A stretch of DNA of 42,106 bases from Candidatus Pacearchaeota archaeon (GTDB taxonomy: Archaea > Nanobdellota > Nanobdellia > Pacearchaeales > GW2011-AR1), in contig NYZR01000013.1 of assembly GCA_002687255.1 (NCBI GenBank), positions 1 to 42,106 on the forward strand, given 5' to 3'. This document shows, piece after piece, positions 7,820-14,865 of this stretch. Below the pieces are notes generated by a model that was given only the letters and a program-made list of their open reading frames with translations, was not told where the DNA came from and made no database searches. Position 1 is the stretch's first letter, and each line of letters begins with the position of its first letter. The position numbers and the translations under genes are program-made.

Positions 7820-8044
7820 ATGAATCAAAGAGATGTTGACACCAGCAAGATGAGTTATCTCGAGTTCAGAGAGTTTGCTAGAAAGTATGAGGGGGGTGAG
7901 ACAGAAGATCCGGGCAGTCATGAAAGTTCAGAAGGTGAGCTTCGAGCCGATCCCCCGAGGCTCTCTACAAAGGATGGCAAATATTTTCCAGACCCTTTTG
8001 GTAGCTCTCCTTTTCTTTCAGGCACCATCCTCAGAGAAAGCTAA
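7820..8044 (+). CDS. Small acidic hypothetical protein
   Basis: 74 residues, hydrophilic and probably largely disordered (MNQRDVDTSKMSYLEFREFA then a Glu/Ser/Pro-rich tail). The start at 7820 was chosen because GTTTATATAC (7789-7798) is centred ~26 bases upstream; the longer frame from 7775 would start ahead of this promoter. It converges on the archaeosortase gene, ten bases away. No family recognised. Confidence 0.5.
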   Translation: MNQRDVDTSKMSYLEFREFARKYEGGETEDPGSHESSEGELRADPPRLSTKDGKYFPDPFGSSPFLSGTILRES

Positions 8045-8054
8045 TTTTCTTTCT

Positions 8055-8576
8055 TCAAGATTTCTTTATGTTAGGGTGTATAATACCTCGGATGTCTGTG
8101 TAGATGGGAATGGCTTTGATGCGGAAGATCTTGATGTTGGCTAGCCAGAGGATTGCTACGAGGGCTGTGGAGCCGAGATACCAGGTGAGCTGGTGTGTGA
8201 GGTCGAAGTAGGCATAGCCGACGAAGAGCAGTTTGGCGAATATGAGGATCCTTAGTGTGTTTATGACAAGAAAGCTTGCTAGTAAGAAGATCAGCGATTG
8301 GAGACGCTTTGTGAGGGGCATGGGGGTGGTGAGATTGAGCGCTGTGAGTGCGTAGTAAGCTGCTCCTGCGACGCATGCCGGGATGATGGATGCGTAGTAT
8401 CCTTTGAAGAATATCGTGTTTCCTTCTAGGAGGACTGCTGAGTATGCTTGTTGGAGGACGAAGAAGACAGGGTGGACTGTGAGGGGAGTGAAGATGGTGT
8501 AGAAGAGCCAGAGGTTTCCTAGACTGAGGAGGATGAGGAGAGAGTAGCGGAGGGCTATTGATCTGAGGAGTTGCAT
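8055..8576 (-). CDS. Archaeosortase/exosortase-family protease (pacearchaeosortase-like)
   Basis: A 173-residue polytopic membrane protein with the catalytic triad of the exosortase/archaeosortase transpeptidases: Cys68 in IIPACVAGAAYYAL, Arg109 in VINTLRILIF and His128 in FDLTHQLTWYLGS, each at the membrane face of a helix. These enzymes cut surface proteins with a C-terminal motif-helix-basic cluster and probably transfer them to a lipid. The length matches the short form described from Pacearchaeota. A TATA-like AATTAAATC lies ~26 bases upstream. The surface protein at 9018-10979, just upstream with a C-terminal helix and Arg end, is the obvious candidate substrate. Confidence 0.8.
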   Translation of the reverse strand: MQLLRSIALRYSLLILLSLGNLWLFYTIFTPLTVHPVFFVLQQAYSAVLLEGNTIFFKGYYASIIPACVAGAAYYALTALNLTTPMPLTKRLQSLIFLLASFLVINTLRILIFAKLLFVGYAYFDLTHQLTWYLGSTALVAILWLANIKIFRIKAIPIYTDIRGIIHPNIKKS

Positions 8577-8602
8577 GCTTGTTTCAGGAGAAGGGGATTT
8601 AA

Positions 8603-9016
8603 TTAGTCTTGTGCGCCATTGTTCTCTCTGATACTGCTGAGGACTACAGGTATCTTTCCGTTTACCTTTATGAGGTTTTGAATCAGCACTGCGCTCGTTA
8701 CGTCAGTTCCTCTGAGCATTTTATCATATTTTCCATCAAGGACTATTAATTGCGTCGCTGTCTCTGTTCCCAAGAGGTTATAATCATCTCTGAAAAGGAA
8801 ATCTTCTGTTGCTAATCTTCTCCCCTTGGGTGTGTGATTTAGCGCAGGATCTTGAATTTTCCGCTTGTATATCTCTCTTGCCTCTTCCCAGGGTATCCCC
8901 TTGTCTGAATCGTCTGAGAAAGCCTCTAAAAGTCTGCTGTGTTCCTCTGCGGAGAGAGCGGTAGCAGGATCAAAATAATTTAAATTTTCTAACGTTGGCC
9001 GAGGAGAACGGGGCAT
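8603..9016 (-). CDS. Hypothetical protein in operon with surface protein
   Basis: A 137-residue soluble, charged protein with no membrane segment. Its ATG follows the stop codon of the upstream surface-protein gene by one base, so the two are translationally coupled. Sequences such as TATQLIVLDGKYDKMLRGTDV and IQNLIKVNGKIPVVLSSI suggest an alpha/beta fold. I do not recognise a family. The context suggests a role linked to the surface protein or to the archaeosortase gene that follows, but this is only positional. Confidence 0.55.
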   Translation of the reverse strand: MPRSPRPTLENLNYFDPATALSAEEHSRLLEAFSDDSDKGIPWEEAREIYKRKIQDPALNHTPKGRRLATEDFLFRDDYNLLGTETATQLIVLDGKYDKMLRGTDVTSAVLIQNLIKVNGKIPVVLSSIRENNGAQD

Positions 9017-9017
9017 C

Positions 9018-10979
9018 TTATCTATTGCTCAATCGAACTGCAACCACGATGATCAAGATGATCAAGACGACATTGATTATGCCGATGACCCAGAGGGTGT
9101 TGTTGCCGCCGACGCTAAGGCCGGAGCCTGCGATGTTGACTGCTACAGATCGAGAGTCTAATTGTGAACCTGCTTGTGTCTGAACGGTGAAGGTCTGTTG
9201 TCCACTTGCTTCAGGGTTGACGTTGAAGGTTATGAGAACGTCTTTTGTCTCACCAGATTGGAGAGTGAGAACACGGTCGGAGATGCTCCCTAGAGTTCCC
9301 CAGGACTCGAAGTTCTTGGCGTCGATCACGAAGCTGGTTGCTTCTGAGTTTAGGTTACTGATTGTTGCTTTGACTGTCAGTGGTTGACCTGCTTTAGCTT
9401 CAGAATTTGAATCAAGTGCTGCTGAGATGCTTGCTGCCTGTGTTGTGCTTGAACCAGAGGTTGCGCTACAGCCGATTACATTGAAAGGAATCTTTTCTTC
9501 GTCGTCTAGACTGTCACGGTATTCGTCGTCTCGTGGCCGGTAGTCGTATTCTGCATCAAGCTCTAGGACGTAGGTCTTGTCCTTTGCATCTTGTGGCACT
9601 TGGAAGCTGAAACTGATCGTGTCTTCGTCTCCTTGATCTAGGTCTGTTTTGATCTCCCTGAAGAGGTCGATGTCGAGTTCCTTGTTTACCACAGAAACTT
9701 TTACCTGATCTTGGTCTTCGTCTCCGATGTTTACCACGTCGAGTGTCATGGAAACCGTGTCTCCGCAGGTTGATTCAGAAGGTTCGAATCGGATCTTATT
9801 GAATGCTATGAACTTTCCCTCGTCGTCTTCTCTTGAAACGGTGATCTCCTCAAAGAAGTCCTTGTTCAAATCTGTGGAAGAGTCTGTGCAGATTACTGAT
9901 TCTCCTTCTTGGTCGCTGAATGTTTTTACTGCGAGCTTGTAAGATCCGTCATCGAAGTCTGCTGGCACATCGAAGATGAATGTTGCAGTGTCATCCTTGT
10001 CATCGCTGATGTCTCCAAGATCGATTTCCTCTTTATCTGAATTATCGAAGTCTAGATCGTTGATATCGTTTGTTCCGCTTGTATCGAAGAGGCCCAACTC
10101 TACACGGACATCCTTCACCTTGTCATTACCGTCGTTATCTACTTTTACTTCTACTTCGATCTGATCTAGGATGAACCATTCTTCGTCGTCTCCGCTGCTG
10201 TCACCTTTGTTGTTGATGTTTATATCAAGTGAGAGATTGCCCCCTTGTGGGCCGTTTGAACAGAATGTCTTGTCAATGTTATAGGTTGTTGTGCTCACCA
10301 ATCCGGCCGTTGAGTCGTTTGCTGTGACTGTTACTGTGTGTGTTCCGAAGATGGCGCTTGCGAAGTCTGGGACGATTGTGATGAGCTTTGCTGCTCCTGC
10401 CGCAAGAGAGAATGAGCTTCCGAGGTTTGAAGTTCCGTCAAGAAGTTGTAATGGTATGTTGCCTGTTGTTGAAATGTTGAGGTTGGAGAGTGCGGAGTTT
10501 CCAGTGTTGGTTACATTTATAGATCCGTTTACCCCATGAGTTGGTGCTTTTATGCTTGACTGGCTGAGACCTGTTGAAGAGAGAATGGGAACTGTGAAGG
10601 TGGCGCTCCTTGGGTCTCCGGAGCCAGTATCGTCTGCTACGATTGTTCCTGCGATGGATCCTGTCTGGAATTTGTCAAATGTGACTGTTACGGTGACTAG
10701 CTGAGACGCAGGAGCAAGGGTGAGGTTTCCGATTGATGTCTCCGGGGTGGCAAGAGTTGCTGTTCCTGTTGAAACTGTTGAAGCGCCGAAGCTCACGTTC
10801 GCATCAACTGATCCTTCGTTCGTGACGTTTGCTGTGAAGGTGAAAGTGCCTGCGTCATGAGATACGTTTGCTGGAACATTTAGAAGTTCGAGAGAAAGCG
10901 AGGCTGCGCTCACCATAGAAATTGCAAACAGGACAGAGAACAAAGCGGTCAAGACGAAAATTGTGTTTCGAGCTTTCAT
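9018..10979 (-). CDS. Large surface protein with beta-sandwich repeats and C-terminal anchor
   Basis: A 653-residue exported protein. Residues 1-25 are a signal peptide (MKARNTIFVLTALFSVLFAI). Then come Ig/CARDB/NEW3-like beta-sandwich segments (NVPANVSHDAGTFTFTANVT; NIGDEDQDQVKVSVVNKELD; LTVKATISNLNSEATSF) around a very acidic Asp/Glu-rich centre (residues ~250-350) that may bind calcium or resist salt. It ends in GNNTLWVIGIINVVLIILII, a helix, then Arg residues, the tripartite layout of sorting signals handled by archaeosortases. The TATA box near 11007-11015 leaves about six bases of leader. It heads an operon with the gene at 8603, and an archaeosortase lies next. Confidence 0.8.
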   Translation of the reverse strand: MKARNTIFVLTALFSVLFAISMVSAASLSLELLNVPANVSHDAGTFTFTANVTNEGSVDANVSFGASTVSTGTATLATPETSIGNLTLAPASQLVTVTVTFDKFQTGSIAGTIVADDTGSGDPRSATFTVPILSSTGLSQSSIKAPTHGVNGSINVTNTGNSALSNLNISTTGNIPLQLLDGTSNLGSSFSLAAGAAKLITIVPDFASAIFGTHTVTVTANDSTAGLVSTTTYNIDKTFCSNGPQGGNLSLDININNKGDSSGDDEEWFILDQIEVEVKVDNDGNDKVKDVRVELGLFDTSGTNDINDLDFDNSDKEEIDLGDISDDKDDTATFIFDVPADFDDGSYKLAVKTFSDQEGESVICTDSSTDLNKDFFEEITVSREDDEGKFIAFNKIRFEPSESTCGDTVSMTLDVVNIGDEDQDQVKVSVVNKELDIDLFREIKTDLDQGDEDTISFSFQVPQDAKDKTYVLELDAEYDYRPRDDEYRDSLDDEEKIPFNVIGCSATSGSSTTQAASISAALDSNSEAKAGQPLTVKATISNLNSEATSFVIDAKNFESWGTLGSISDRVLTLQSGETKDVLITFNVNPEASGQQTFTVQTQAGSQLDSRSVAVNIAGSGLSVGGNNTLWVIGIINVVLIILIIVVAVRLSNR

Positions 10980-11130
10980 TTTATGTTGTAACTTTTCGAT
11001 TACACTTCTTTATAAAGATTTGTATACTTTGGTGCAATGGAAGATTTTTGTTATTCGATGTCAGGGGGTGTTTTATCGTCGGAAAATAAGGGAAGTGAAG
11101 GTTTAAATAGATGTTGATGCTCTGGTAGAT

Positions 11131-11499
11131 ATGGCGATTCGGTCTCGTGAGAATCTGTTTGGGGCATGGGCTTTTTTGGCCGGGATTATCTTAGCCGTTG
11201 TTGTGGGGTTGTTCGCAGGGTCTAATATTAACCCACTTATCTTAGGCATTTTGGCTTTGTTAGGATTAGTTGTTGGGTATTTCGTTTCTGAGAAAGATGT
11301 GCATACCTTTTTGATTGCTTCGGTGTCTTTGGTGATTGTTTCGTTTGCTGGGATTCAAGGCCTTGTTCTTAGTGCAGCTATTGTGGGTATTGATATAGGT
11401 CAGATTATTGCTTCGGTTTTGGGGGCGCTTTTGGTGTTGTTTGTTCCTGCTACGATTATTGTGGCTTTGAAGACTGTTTTTGCTATTGCTCAGAATTAA
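11131..11499 (+). CDS. Four-helix membrane protein
   Basis: A 122-residue integral membrane protein with four hydrophobic helices (GAWAFLAGIILAVVVGLFAG; LILGILALLGLVVGYFV; TFLIASVSLVIVSFAG; IIASVLGALLVLFVPATIIV). The family is common in DPANN and uncharacterised as far as I know. The TATA box GGTTTAAATAG (11100-11110) is 26 bases upstream, so it is leaderless. It is monocistronic and divergent from the surface-protein operon. Function unknown. Confidence 0.7.
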   Translation: MAIRSRENLFGAWAFLAGIILAVVVGLFAGSNINPLILGILALLGLVVGYFVSEKDVHTFLIASVSLVIVSFAGIQGLVLSAAIVGIDIGQIIASVLGALLVLFVPATIIVALKTVFAIAQN

Positions 11500-11541
11500 G
11501 CGGGGTTGTTGTTTTTGTTGAGCGAGCTTTTCAAACTTTTC

Positions 11542-11823
11542 TTAAGAAGGGGAGGTTCGAAGGAGAATTGTAGGTGCAAATCTTTGAGTCACTAGAGGTT
11601 TGTAGATGAAATTATGGACGTCACATATATAAACTGCTTTTGCACCCTTTGTTCTTGCCGTGCTGGCGATCTTCCTTTCTAATGCTTCTCTTGAACTTCC
11701 TAAACCGAGAAGACCATACTTTGAAATGTAGTGGGTGTCCCCTACTTCCTTCATCTGGCCTGTGCTTCGTGCATTCTCGAATTCCTGAAGGTTTAGAAAA
11801 TGTATGCCATCTCTCTGTTCCAT
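11542..11823 (-). CDS. Hypothetical protein downstream of sepF
   Basis: A 93-residue protein starting two bases after the sepF stop codon, so it is in the sepF operon. The core reads GLLGLGSSREALERKIASTA then KGAKAVYICDVHNFIYKP, an alpha/beta pattern reminiscent of small YbjQ/DUF74-type proteins in which a 'KGANAV' strand follows a long helix. That likeness is weak. There is no membrane helix. A cell-division link is suggested only by position. Confidence 0.55.
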   Translation of the reverse strand: MEQRDGIHFLNLQEFENARSTGQMKEVGDTHYISKYGLLGLGSSREALERKIASTARTKGAKAVYICDVHNFIYKPLVTQRFAPTILLRTSPS

Positions 11824-11825
11824 CT

Positions 11826-12227
11826 TTATTCTGCCGGTGTGCCTGAGCCGCCGATAAAATCAGTCTTTTCGGGTTTGTCTTGGGAGATGTGGGTCTTGTG
11901 GATTTCTGCGAATTGTGGGGTTGCGATGAGGGTGTTTTCTCCGAAGCCGGCGATGGATCCTGACATGGCGTCCACAGTCTTTTTGACTTTTGCTACGGCT
12001 CGCTTGAGTTCGATGACGTCTTTCTTTTTGAGGGGATTGATGTCTATGACTGCTATGGTGTAGCCGTCCCTTAATGCTGAGAGAACATGATTAGCGTCGT
12101 CGAAGTTTTTCAGAACAAATGGCTTGACTTGGACTTTGTTTTCCTCCTTGGGGGTGTTATTGACGTCTATCTCTAGGAACTCTTCTTCGTCGTCTTTCCC
12201 GAACATTTTTTTGAAATCGAAGGCCAT
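11826..12227 (-). CDS. sepF: Cell division protein SepF
   Basis: A 133-residue archaeal SepF, the membrane anchor that binds the FtsZ C-terminus at mid-cell in archaea without FtsA. The N-terminus MAFDFKKMFGK is an amphipathic membrane-targeting helix, followed by an acidic linker. The conserved core (residues ~38-115) shows VLKNFDDANHVLSALRDGYT, INPLKKKDVIELKRAVAKVK and the late signature GSIAGFGENTLIATP. The TATA CTTTAAATA at ~12249-12257 gives a leaderless start. A palindromic element and a second copy of the TATA-containing 16-mer lie just upstream. Its partner ftsZ is at 26842. Confidence 0.88.
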   Translation of the reverse strand: MAFDFKKMFGKDDEEEFLEIDVNNTPKEENKVQVKPFVLKNFDDANHVLSALRDGYTIAVIDINPLKKKDVIELKRAVAKVKKTVDAMSGSIAGFGENTLIATPQFAEIHKTHISQDKPEKTDFIGGSGTPAE

Positions 12228-12250
12228 TAGATTTTTTGTTTTGGAATCTA

Positions 12251-12336
12251 TTTAAAGATTTGTGTGATGAACGCAAATCCTAGACTCTCGCCGCTCACAC
12301 CTCATGAGCGCAGCATCGAGTTTAAAGATTTGTGTG
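12251..12336 (-). repeat. Palindromic element copy D within duplicated sepF promoter sequence
   Basis: The 16-mer TTTAAAGATTTGTGTG occurs at 12251-12266 and again, perfectly, at 12321-12336. Between them lies an element on the plus strand: GATTTG/CAAATC (12257-12279) as hairpin 1, then GCCGC (12290-12294) facing GCAGC (12310-12314) around the loop TCACACCTCATGAGC. The second half is almost identical to the copy after ftsZ (27966-27990). The direct repeats look like a target duplication and double the sepF TATA box. Confidence 0.7.
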
Positions 12337-12421
12337 GTCTGAGATAGGAAAGAGATTATTTATGCTTTTGGTTTGCTTTGATTACCATAATATTTAAGAA
12401 ATGCTGTTTCCCTTTGTTTGT

Positions 12422-12706
12422 ATGGCAAGCGATCTAACTTGTGCGGCATGCGAAGGCATTATCTCTGGGGGATATGTTATTGTTGGGCGTGCTGGCAGTC
12501 GTTCAGATTCAGGAGAGGTGGTGTTACATGCAGAATCATTGAGAGAGGAGGCCGAGGAGGTTGCTGTTACTTTGAAAGCTATGGAGGATCCTGGGAGTTG
12601 TATTGGAAGGTATATTCATGAAGATGACAGGCGAAATCTTTATCATCCTGAGGTTGTTCATTTTGATAGAGTTGGAGTTGGGCAGGGAACAGAAAGGGTA
12701 GTTTAG
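12422..12706 (+). CDS. Hypothetical protein with CxxC motif
   Basis: A 94-residue protein starting MASDLTCAACEGIISGGYVI; the CAAC pair could be half a metal site or a redox motif. The rest is mixed and acidic (EEAEEVAVTLKAMEDPGSC). The start at 12422 was preferred because the TATA AATATTTAAG (12389-12398) is ~27 bases upstream; the frame extends back to 12401 but that ATG is too close. It ends four bases into the prefoldin gene, tail to tail. No family recognised. Confidence 0.55.
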   Translation: MASDLTCAACEGIISGGYVIVGRAGSRSDSGEVVLHAESLREEAEEVAVTLKAMEDPGSCIGRYIHEDDRRNLYHPEVVHFDRVGVGQGTERVV

Positions 12707-13059
12707 TTTCTAGGCGGTCGTTCTTCTTTCTTCTCGTTTGTCTTTGCCATGGCTGCCTGGAGCTCATCTCTCAGCTTCGTTGCTTTTTCTGTGAGAAGTG
12801 CTTCTTGTTTTTCAATGGAAGAAAGTCGGAGGTCGGCGAGTTTCTTTTTTTCTTCTAGGTCTTTTTCTAGGGTGGCTTTGTCTGTTTTCAGCATGACATT
12901 GCCGAGGGTTTTGTAGACGTCGCCCTCTGCGCTTTTGAGTTCTTCTAAGGCGGTGTTGGTTTCGTTGAGTTCTAATTGCATTTGTTGTTTCTGCATCATG
13001 AAGCCTTGTAGCTGTTGTTCCGTGCTTTGCAATTGTTGGATAGTTTCTTGTTGTTCCAT
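12703..13059 (-). CDS. pfdB: Prefoldin subunit beta
   Basis: A 118-residue protein forming the beta subunit of the hexameric prefoldin chaperone, which passes unfolded polypeptides to the thermosome. It has two long coiled-coil helices (residues ~1-45 and ~65-108) joined by a beta hairpin, GDVYKTLGNVMLKTDKATLE, the family's diagnostic motif. It starts four bases after rpoP, the usual archaeal neighbour, and depends on the rpoP promoter. Length is normal. Confidence 0.93.
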   Translation of the reverse strand: MEQQETIQQLQSTEQQLQGFMMQKQQMQLELNETNTALEELKSAEGDVYKTLGNVMLKTDKATLEKDLEEKKKLADLRLSSIEKQEALLTEKATKLRDELQAAMAKTNEKKEERPPRN

Positions 13060-13063
13060 GGGA

Positions 13064-13201
13064 TTAGGCCGCCTTTAGTTTTACGACGTGTCTTCGAGGC
13101 TTGTAGAAGATCTTGCTTCCACAGTGTGGGCAGACGAATCGCTTGTCAAGGACTTTGCTCGTGATTGATTTTTCGCAGTTGAAGCATTTGTATTGTGCCA
13201 T
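13064..13201 (-). CDS. rpoP: DNA-directed RNA polymerase subunit P (Rpb12-like)
   Basis: A 45-residue zinc-ribbon protein, too short for routine gene calls. It reads MAQYKCFNCEKSITSKVLDK, then RFVCPHCGSKIFYKPR. Cys6, Cys9, Cys24 and Cys27 form the zinc site, and the basic tail VKLKAA is typical. It is a small core-assembly subunit of archaeal RNA polymerase. A TATA box (TTTTTAAAC, minus strand, ~13222-13230) is ~26 bases upstream, giving a leaderless message shared with prefoldin beta. Confidence 0.93.
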   Translation of the reverse strand: MAQYKCFNCEKSITSKVLDKRFVCPHCGSKIFYKPRRHVVKLKAA

Positions 13202-13238
13202 TATGATAGTTGAAGAGGGGTGTTTAAAAAGGTTTTGA

Positions 13239-13625
13239 TCACCCTTTAGTTACTGCCCAGTCCAGAAATTCTGCTCTTCTTCTTTTTTCTTGCTCTTCTT
13301 TCTTCGATCCGACAACCTGTAGTTCACTATAGTTTAGAAGAGAGAGTCTTTTCACCCCATCAATCATATGGATGACTCCTTCTATACTATCACTATCACT
13401 TATAGATTCGTATTCTCTGATGGAGAGTTTACCTTCCCCTGCTTGTTTTTCGGTGTCCCAGTTTATCTCTTCCACCCCCTGATAAATAGCGTATGTTCTC
13501 CCATCATTCTTACCTCTTGTCAATGCTATCAAGGTGTCTCCTTCATGAAGGTCTCTCACTTGGTGATTGGTTGTTCCAGCTCCTATTGATACGATCTCGC
13601 CTTGTTCTGATTGCTGTGGTGTCAT
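13239..13625 (-). CDS. Hypothetical protein between eL43 and rpoP
   Basis: A 128-residue soluble protein starting five bases after the eL43 stop codon, probably co-transcribed with it. The first half is beta-rich (GEIVSIGAGTTNHQVRDLHE, GDTLIALTRGKNDGRTYAIY), perhaps an SH3- or PUA-like barrel. The C-terminus is a basic helix, KKEEQEKRRRAEFLDW. In many archaea eL43 and rpoP are adjacent, so this gene looks like an insertion into that operon. No family recognised. Confidence 0.55.
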   Translation of the reverse strand: MTPQQSEQGEIVSIGAGTTNHQVRDLHEGDTLIALTRGKNDGRTYAIYQGVEEINWDTEKQAGEGKLSIREYESISDSDSIEGVIHMIDGVKRLSLLNYSELQVVGSKKEEQEKRRRAEFLDWAVTKG

Positions 13626-13630
13626 GTTTC

Positions 13631-13855
13631 TTATTTGCTGGAAACGGTGTAGGCTCCGTCGGCGAAGATCTTGCCGGTTTTGAGGCAGCGCCAGATGCCT
13701 GCTGCTATTCGCTTTGCTTGGGCTCTAGGATGAAATGGAGAGGGTTGTCTGCGTCGTTGTGTGGCTTCGACTTTGTTGAAGACCTTTCGTGCTCGTGTTC
13801 CGATGCCGCCGCTAAATCTGCCGGCTGCTTTGATCTTTTTTGTTTTTGCTGTCAT
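13631..13855 (-). CDS. rpl37ae: Ribosomal protein eL43 (L37Ae), degenerate zinc site
   Basis: A 74-residue large-subunit protein. The fold signature is intact: KAAGRFSGGIGTRARKVFNK, then RIAAGIWRCLKTGKIFADGAYT. Known eL43 proteins bind zinc through CPxC and CxKC. Here those positions read Ser39-Pro-Phe-His42 and Cys57-Leu-Lys-Thr60, so only one cysteine and a histidine remain and the zinc site is probably lost. A TATA box on the minus strand (TTTAAAAAC, ~13878-13886) gives a leaderless start. It is likely functional, since the rRNA-binding residues are kept. Confidence 0.85.
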   Translation of the reverse strand: MTAKTKKIKAAGRFSGGIGTRARKVFNKVEATQRRRQPSPFHPRAQAKRIAAGIWRCLKTGKIFADGAYTVSSK

Positions 13856-13886
13856 GGTTGGGTTGGGTTGGGAGGGTTTTTAAATG

Positions 13887-14141
13887 TTACATATTCCTCA
13901 GCCAGTAGATAACTTCTCTTACAGGGCGTGTTAGGTAAGTTACTGGTTTTGAATAGTTTTGACTCAGGTCTTGTTCAATCTCTTTTCTCGTTTGATTTCC
14001 CCTTATAACAGAATCTTCAAAAAGAATGTTTCCTGTAAATGTAACTGCTGTGGTTAGTGCTAAGAGAGAAAGTGTTGACGTGAGGAGGTTAGACCTCTGG
14101 TGCGTTTTTTTATCTTCTCTTGGGTTTTGTTCTTCTTCCAT
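13887..14141 (-). CDS. Small single-span membrane protein
   Basis: An 84-residue protein. A charged N-terminus (MEEEQNPREDKKTHQRSN) is followed by one hydrophobic helix (LLTSTLSLLALTTAVTFTGN), then a basic outer tail. The start at 14141 is chosen because residues further upstream would be encoded by the hairpin block at 14158-14283, downstream of tRNA-Pro. No promoter is obvious; the gene may be read from the tRNA-Pro transcript. Function unknown. Confidence 0.45.
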   Translation of the reverse strand: MEEEQNPREDKKTHQRSNLLTSTLSLLALTTAVTFTGNILFEDSVIRGNQTRKEIEQDLSQNYSKPVTYLTRPVREVIYWLRNM

Positions 14142-14157
14142 GGTGTGTATGGGGGGC

Positions 14158-14283
14158 TGCCGGGTGCTCGCTGACCTTCGGTCATCGGCAACCCCAACTC
14201 CTTTGGAGTGTGGGGTATTGTGAACCGGTGGCACGGCGTAAAATCGGGGAGCCGATTAGACCACCAACGAAGTTGTGTGGTCT
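14158..14283 (-). repeat. Array of hairpins 3' of tRNA-Pro
   Basis: Four inverted repeats stand almost end to end: AGACCAC.AAC/GTT..GTGGTCT (14258-14283), AATCGG-GGAG-CCGATT (14242-14257), ACCCCAACTCC/GGAGT.TGGGGT (14191-14216) and TGACC-TTC-GGTCA (14172-14184) within CCGG-type flanks. On the tRNA strand the second ends in CCGATTTT, which could terminate the tRNA transcript. The block is an extension of the gene at 13887 in one frame but is better explained as structured non-coding DNA. Confidence 0.55.
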
Positions 14284-14286
14284 CAA

Positions 14287-14359
14287 TGGGGCTGCCCGGA
14301 TTTGAACCGGGGTCGGCAAGTCCCAAACCTGCAATCATACCAGACTAGACCACAGCCCC
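14287..14359 (-). tRNA. tRNA-Pro (UGG)
   Basis: A 73-base tRNA on the minus strand. The acceptor stem is GGGGCTG/CAGCCCC. The anticodon arm is GCAGG-TTTGGGA-CTTGC, with anticodon TGG (proline). The T arm is CCCGG-TTCAAAT-CCGGG. The discriminator is A and no CCA is encoded. The 5' G1-C72 pairing and the D arm (GTGGTCTAGTCTGGTATGAT) fit archaeal tRNA-Pro. There is no intron. A TATA-like CTTTTTATACC lies ~85 bases upstream, and the hairpin block follows three bases after the 3' end. Confidence 0.92.
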
Positions 14360-14383
14360 AATGAAATTAGTTGTTTGAGACAA

Positions 14384-14401
14384 CAGGGCTTTTTAGCCCT
14401 G
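14384..14401 (-). terminator. Hairpin between NUDIX gene and tRNA-Pro
   Basis: A perfect stem of seven base pairs, CAGGGCT-TTTT-AGCCCTG (plus-strand view), lies 60 bases beyond the end of the NUDIX gene and 25 bases before tRNA-Pro. It may end the spt5-L11-NUDIX transcript; on the minus strand no strong T-run follows. Confidence 0.4.
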
Positions 14402-14462
14402 GGCATGAACACCCTAACCATTGTGGCAGGGTAGTTCAGGTGGTATAAAAAGCTTTGCTGGG

Positions 14463-14864
14463 TTATCTAATCAGTTTTACGATCTGATCTAACAGGAGTC
14501 GGTCTCCTGGGATAAGTTTGAGCTCTTTTGTTTCAGAGAGGTTCATGAACACTGCATTCCCCTCCGTGGCGTTAATCATTTCCTTTCCTGGCAGGGGTGC
14601 TAAGAACATGTTCCTTTCTGCCATAAGGTTATACCCAGGGATCTCTGACTCTGTCTTTTTGAAGAAAGTGAAGTGTTGAAGATCGAGGCCTAGTTCTTCC
14701 ATTATCTCTCTTTTCAATGCTTGCTCTGGAGTCTCTCCTTTCTCGATGCCTCCTCCGAAGAATCCATACTCTTCGCCCCATTTGCTTATTTCTCTTCTGT
14801 CTTGTAAGAGGAGGTTACCTTTATTGTCGTGGAAAAGAACAAGAGCCACTCTTCGTTTTTTCAT
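14463..14864 (-). CDS. NUDIX hydrolase
   Basis: A 133-residue NUDIX enzyme that hydrolyses nucleoside diphosphate-X compounds, possibly a MutT-type house-cleaning enzyme. The NUDIX box is perfect: G38-x5-E44-x7-R52-E53-I-M-E56-E57-L-G59, so the metal-binding glutamates are present. The N-terminal strand KRRVALVLFHDNKGNLLLQD and the substrate-side FGGGIEKGE are typical. The start is at 14864, one base past the uL11 stop codon, so it is coupled to the ribosomal operon; the longer open frame is only the shadow of the uL11 tail. The exact substrate cannot be read from sequence. Confidence 0.88.
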   Translation of the reverse strand: MKKRRVALVLFHDNKGNLLLQDRREISKWGEEYGFFGGGIEKGETPEQALKREIMEELGLDLQHFTFFKKTESEIPGYNLMAERNMFLAPLPGKEMINATEGNAVFMNLSETKELKLIPGDRLLLDQIVKLIR

Positions 14865-14865
14865 T

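Noticed and set aside
14430..14462. tRNA-like GGCAGGGTAGTTCAGGTGGTAT sequence
   Set aside because: It resembles only a tRNA 5' part and D arm; no anticodon or T arm follows in either direction.
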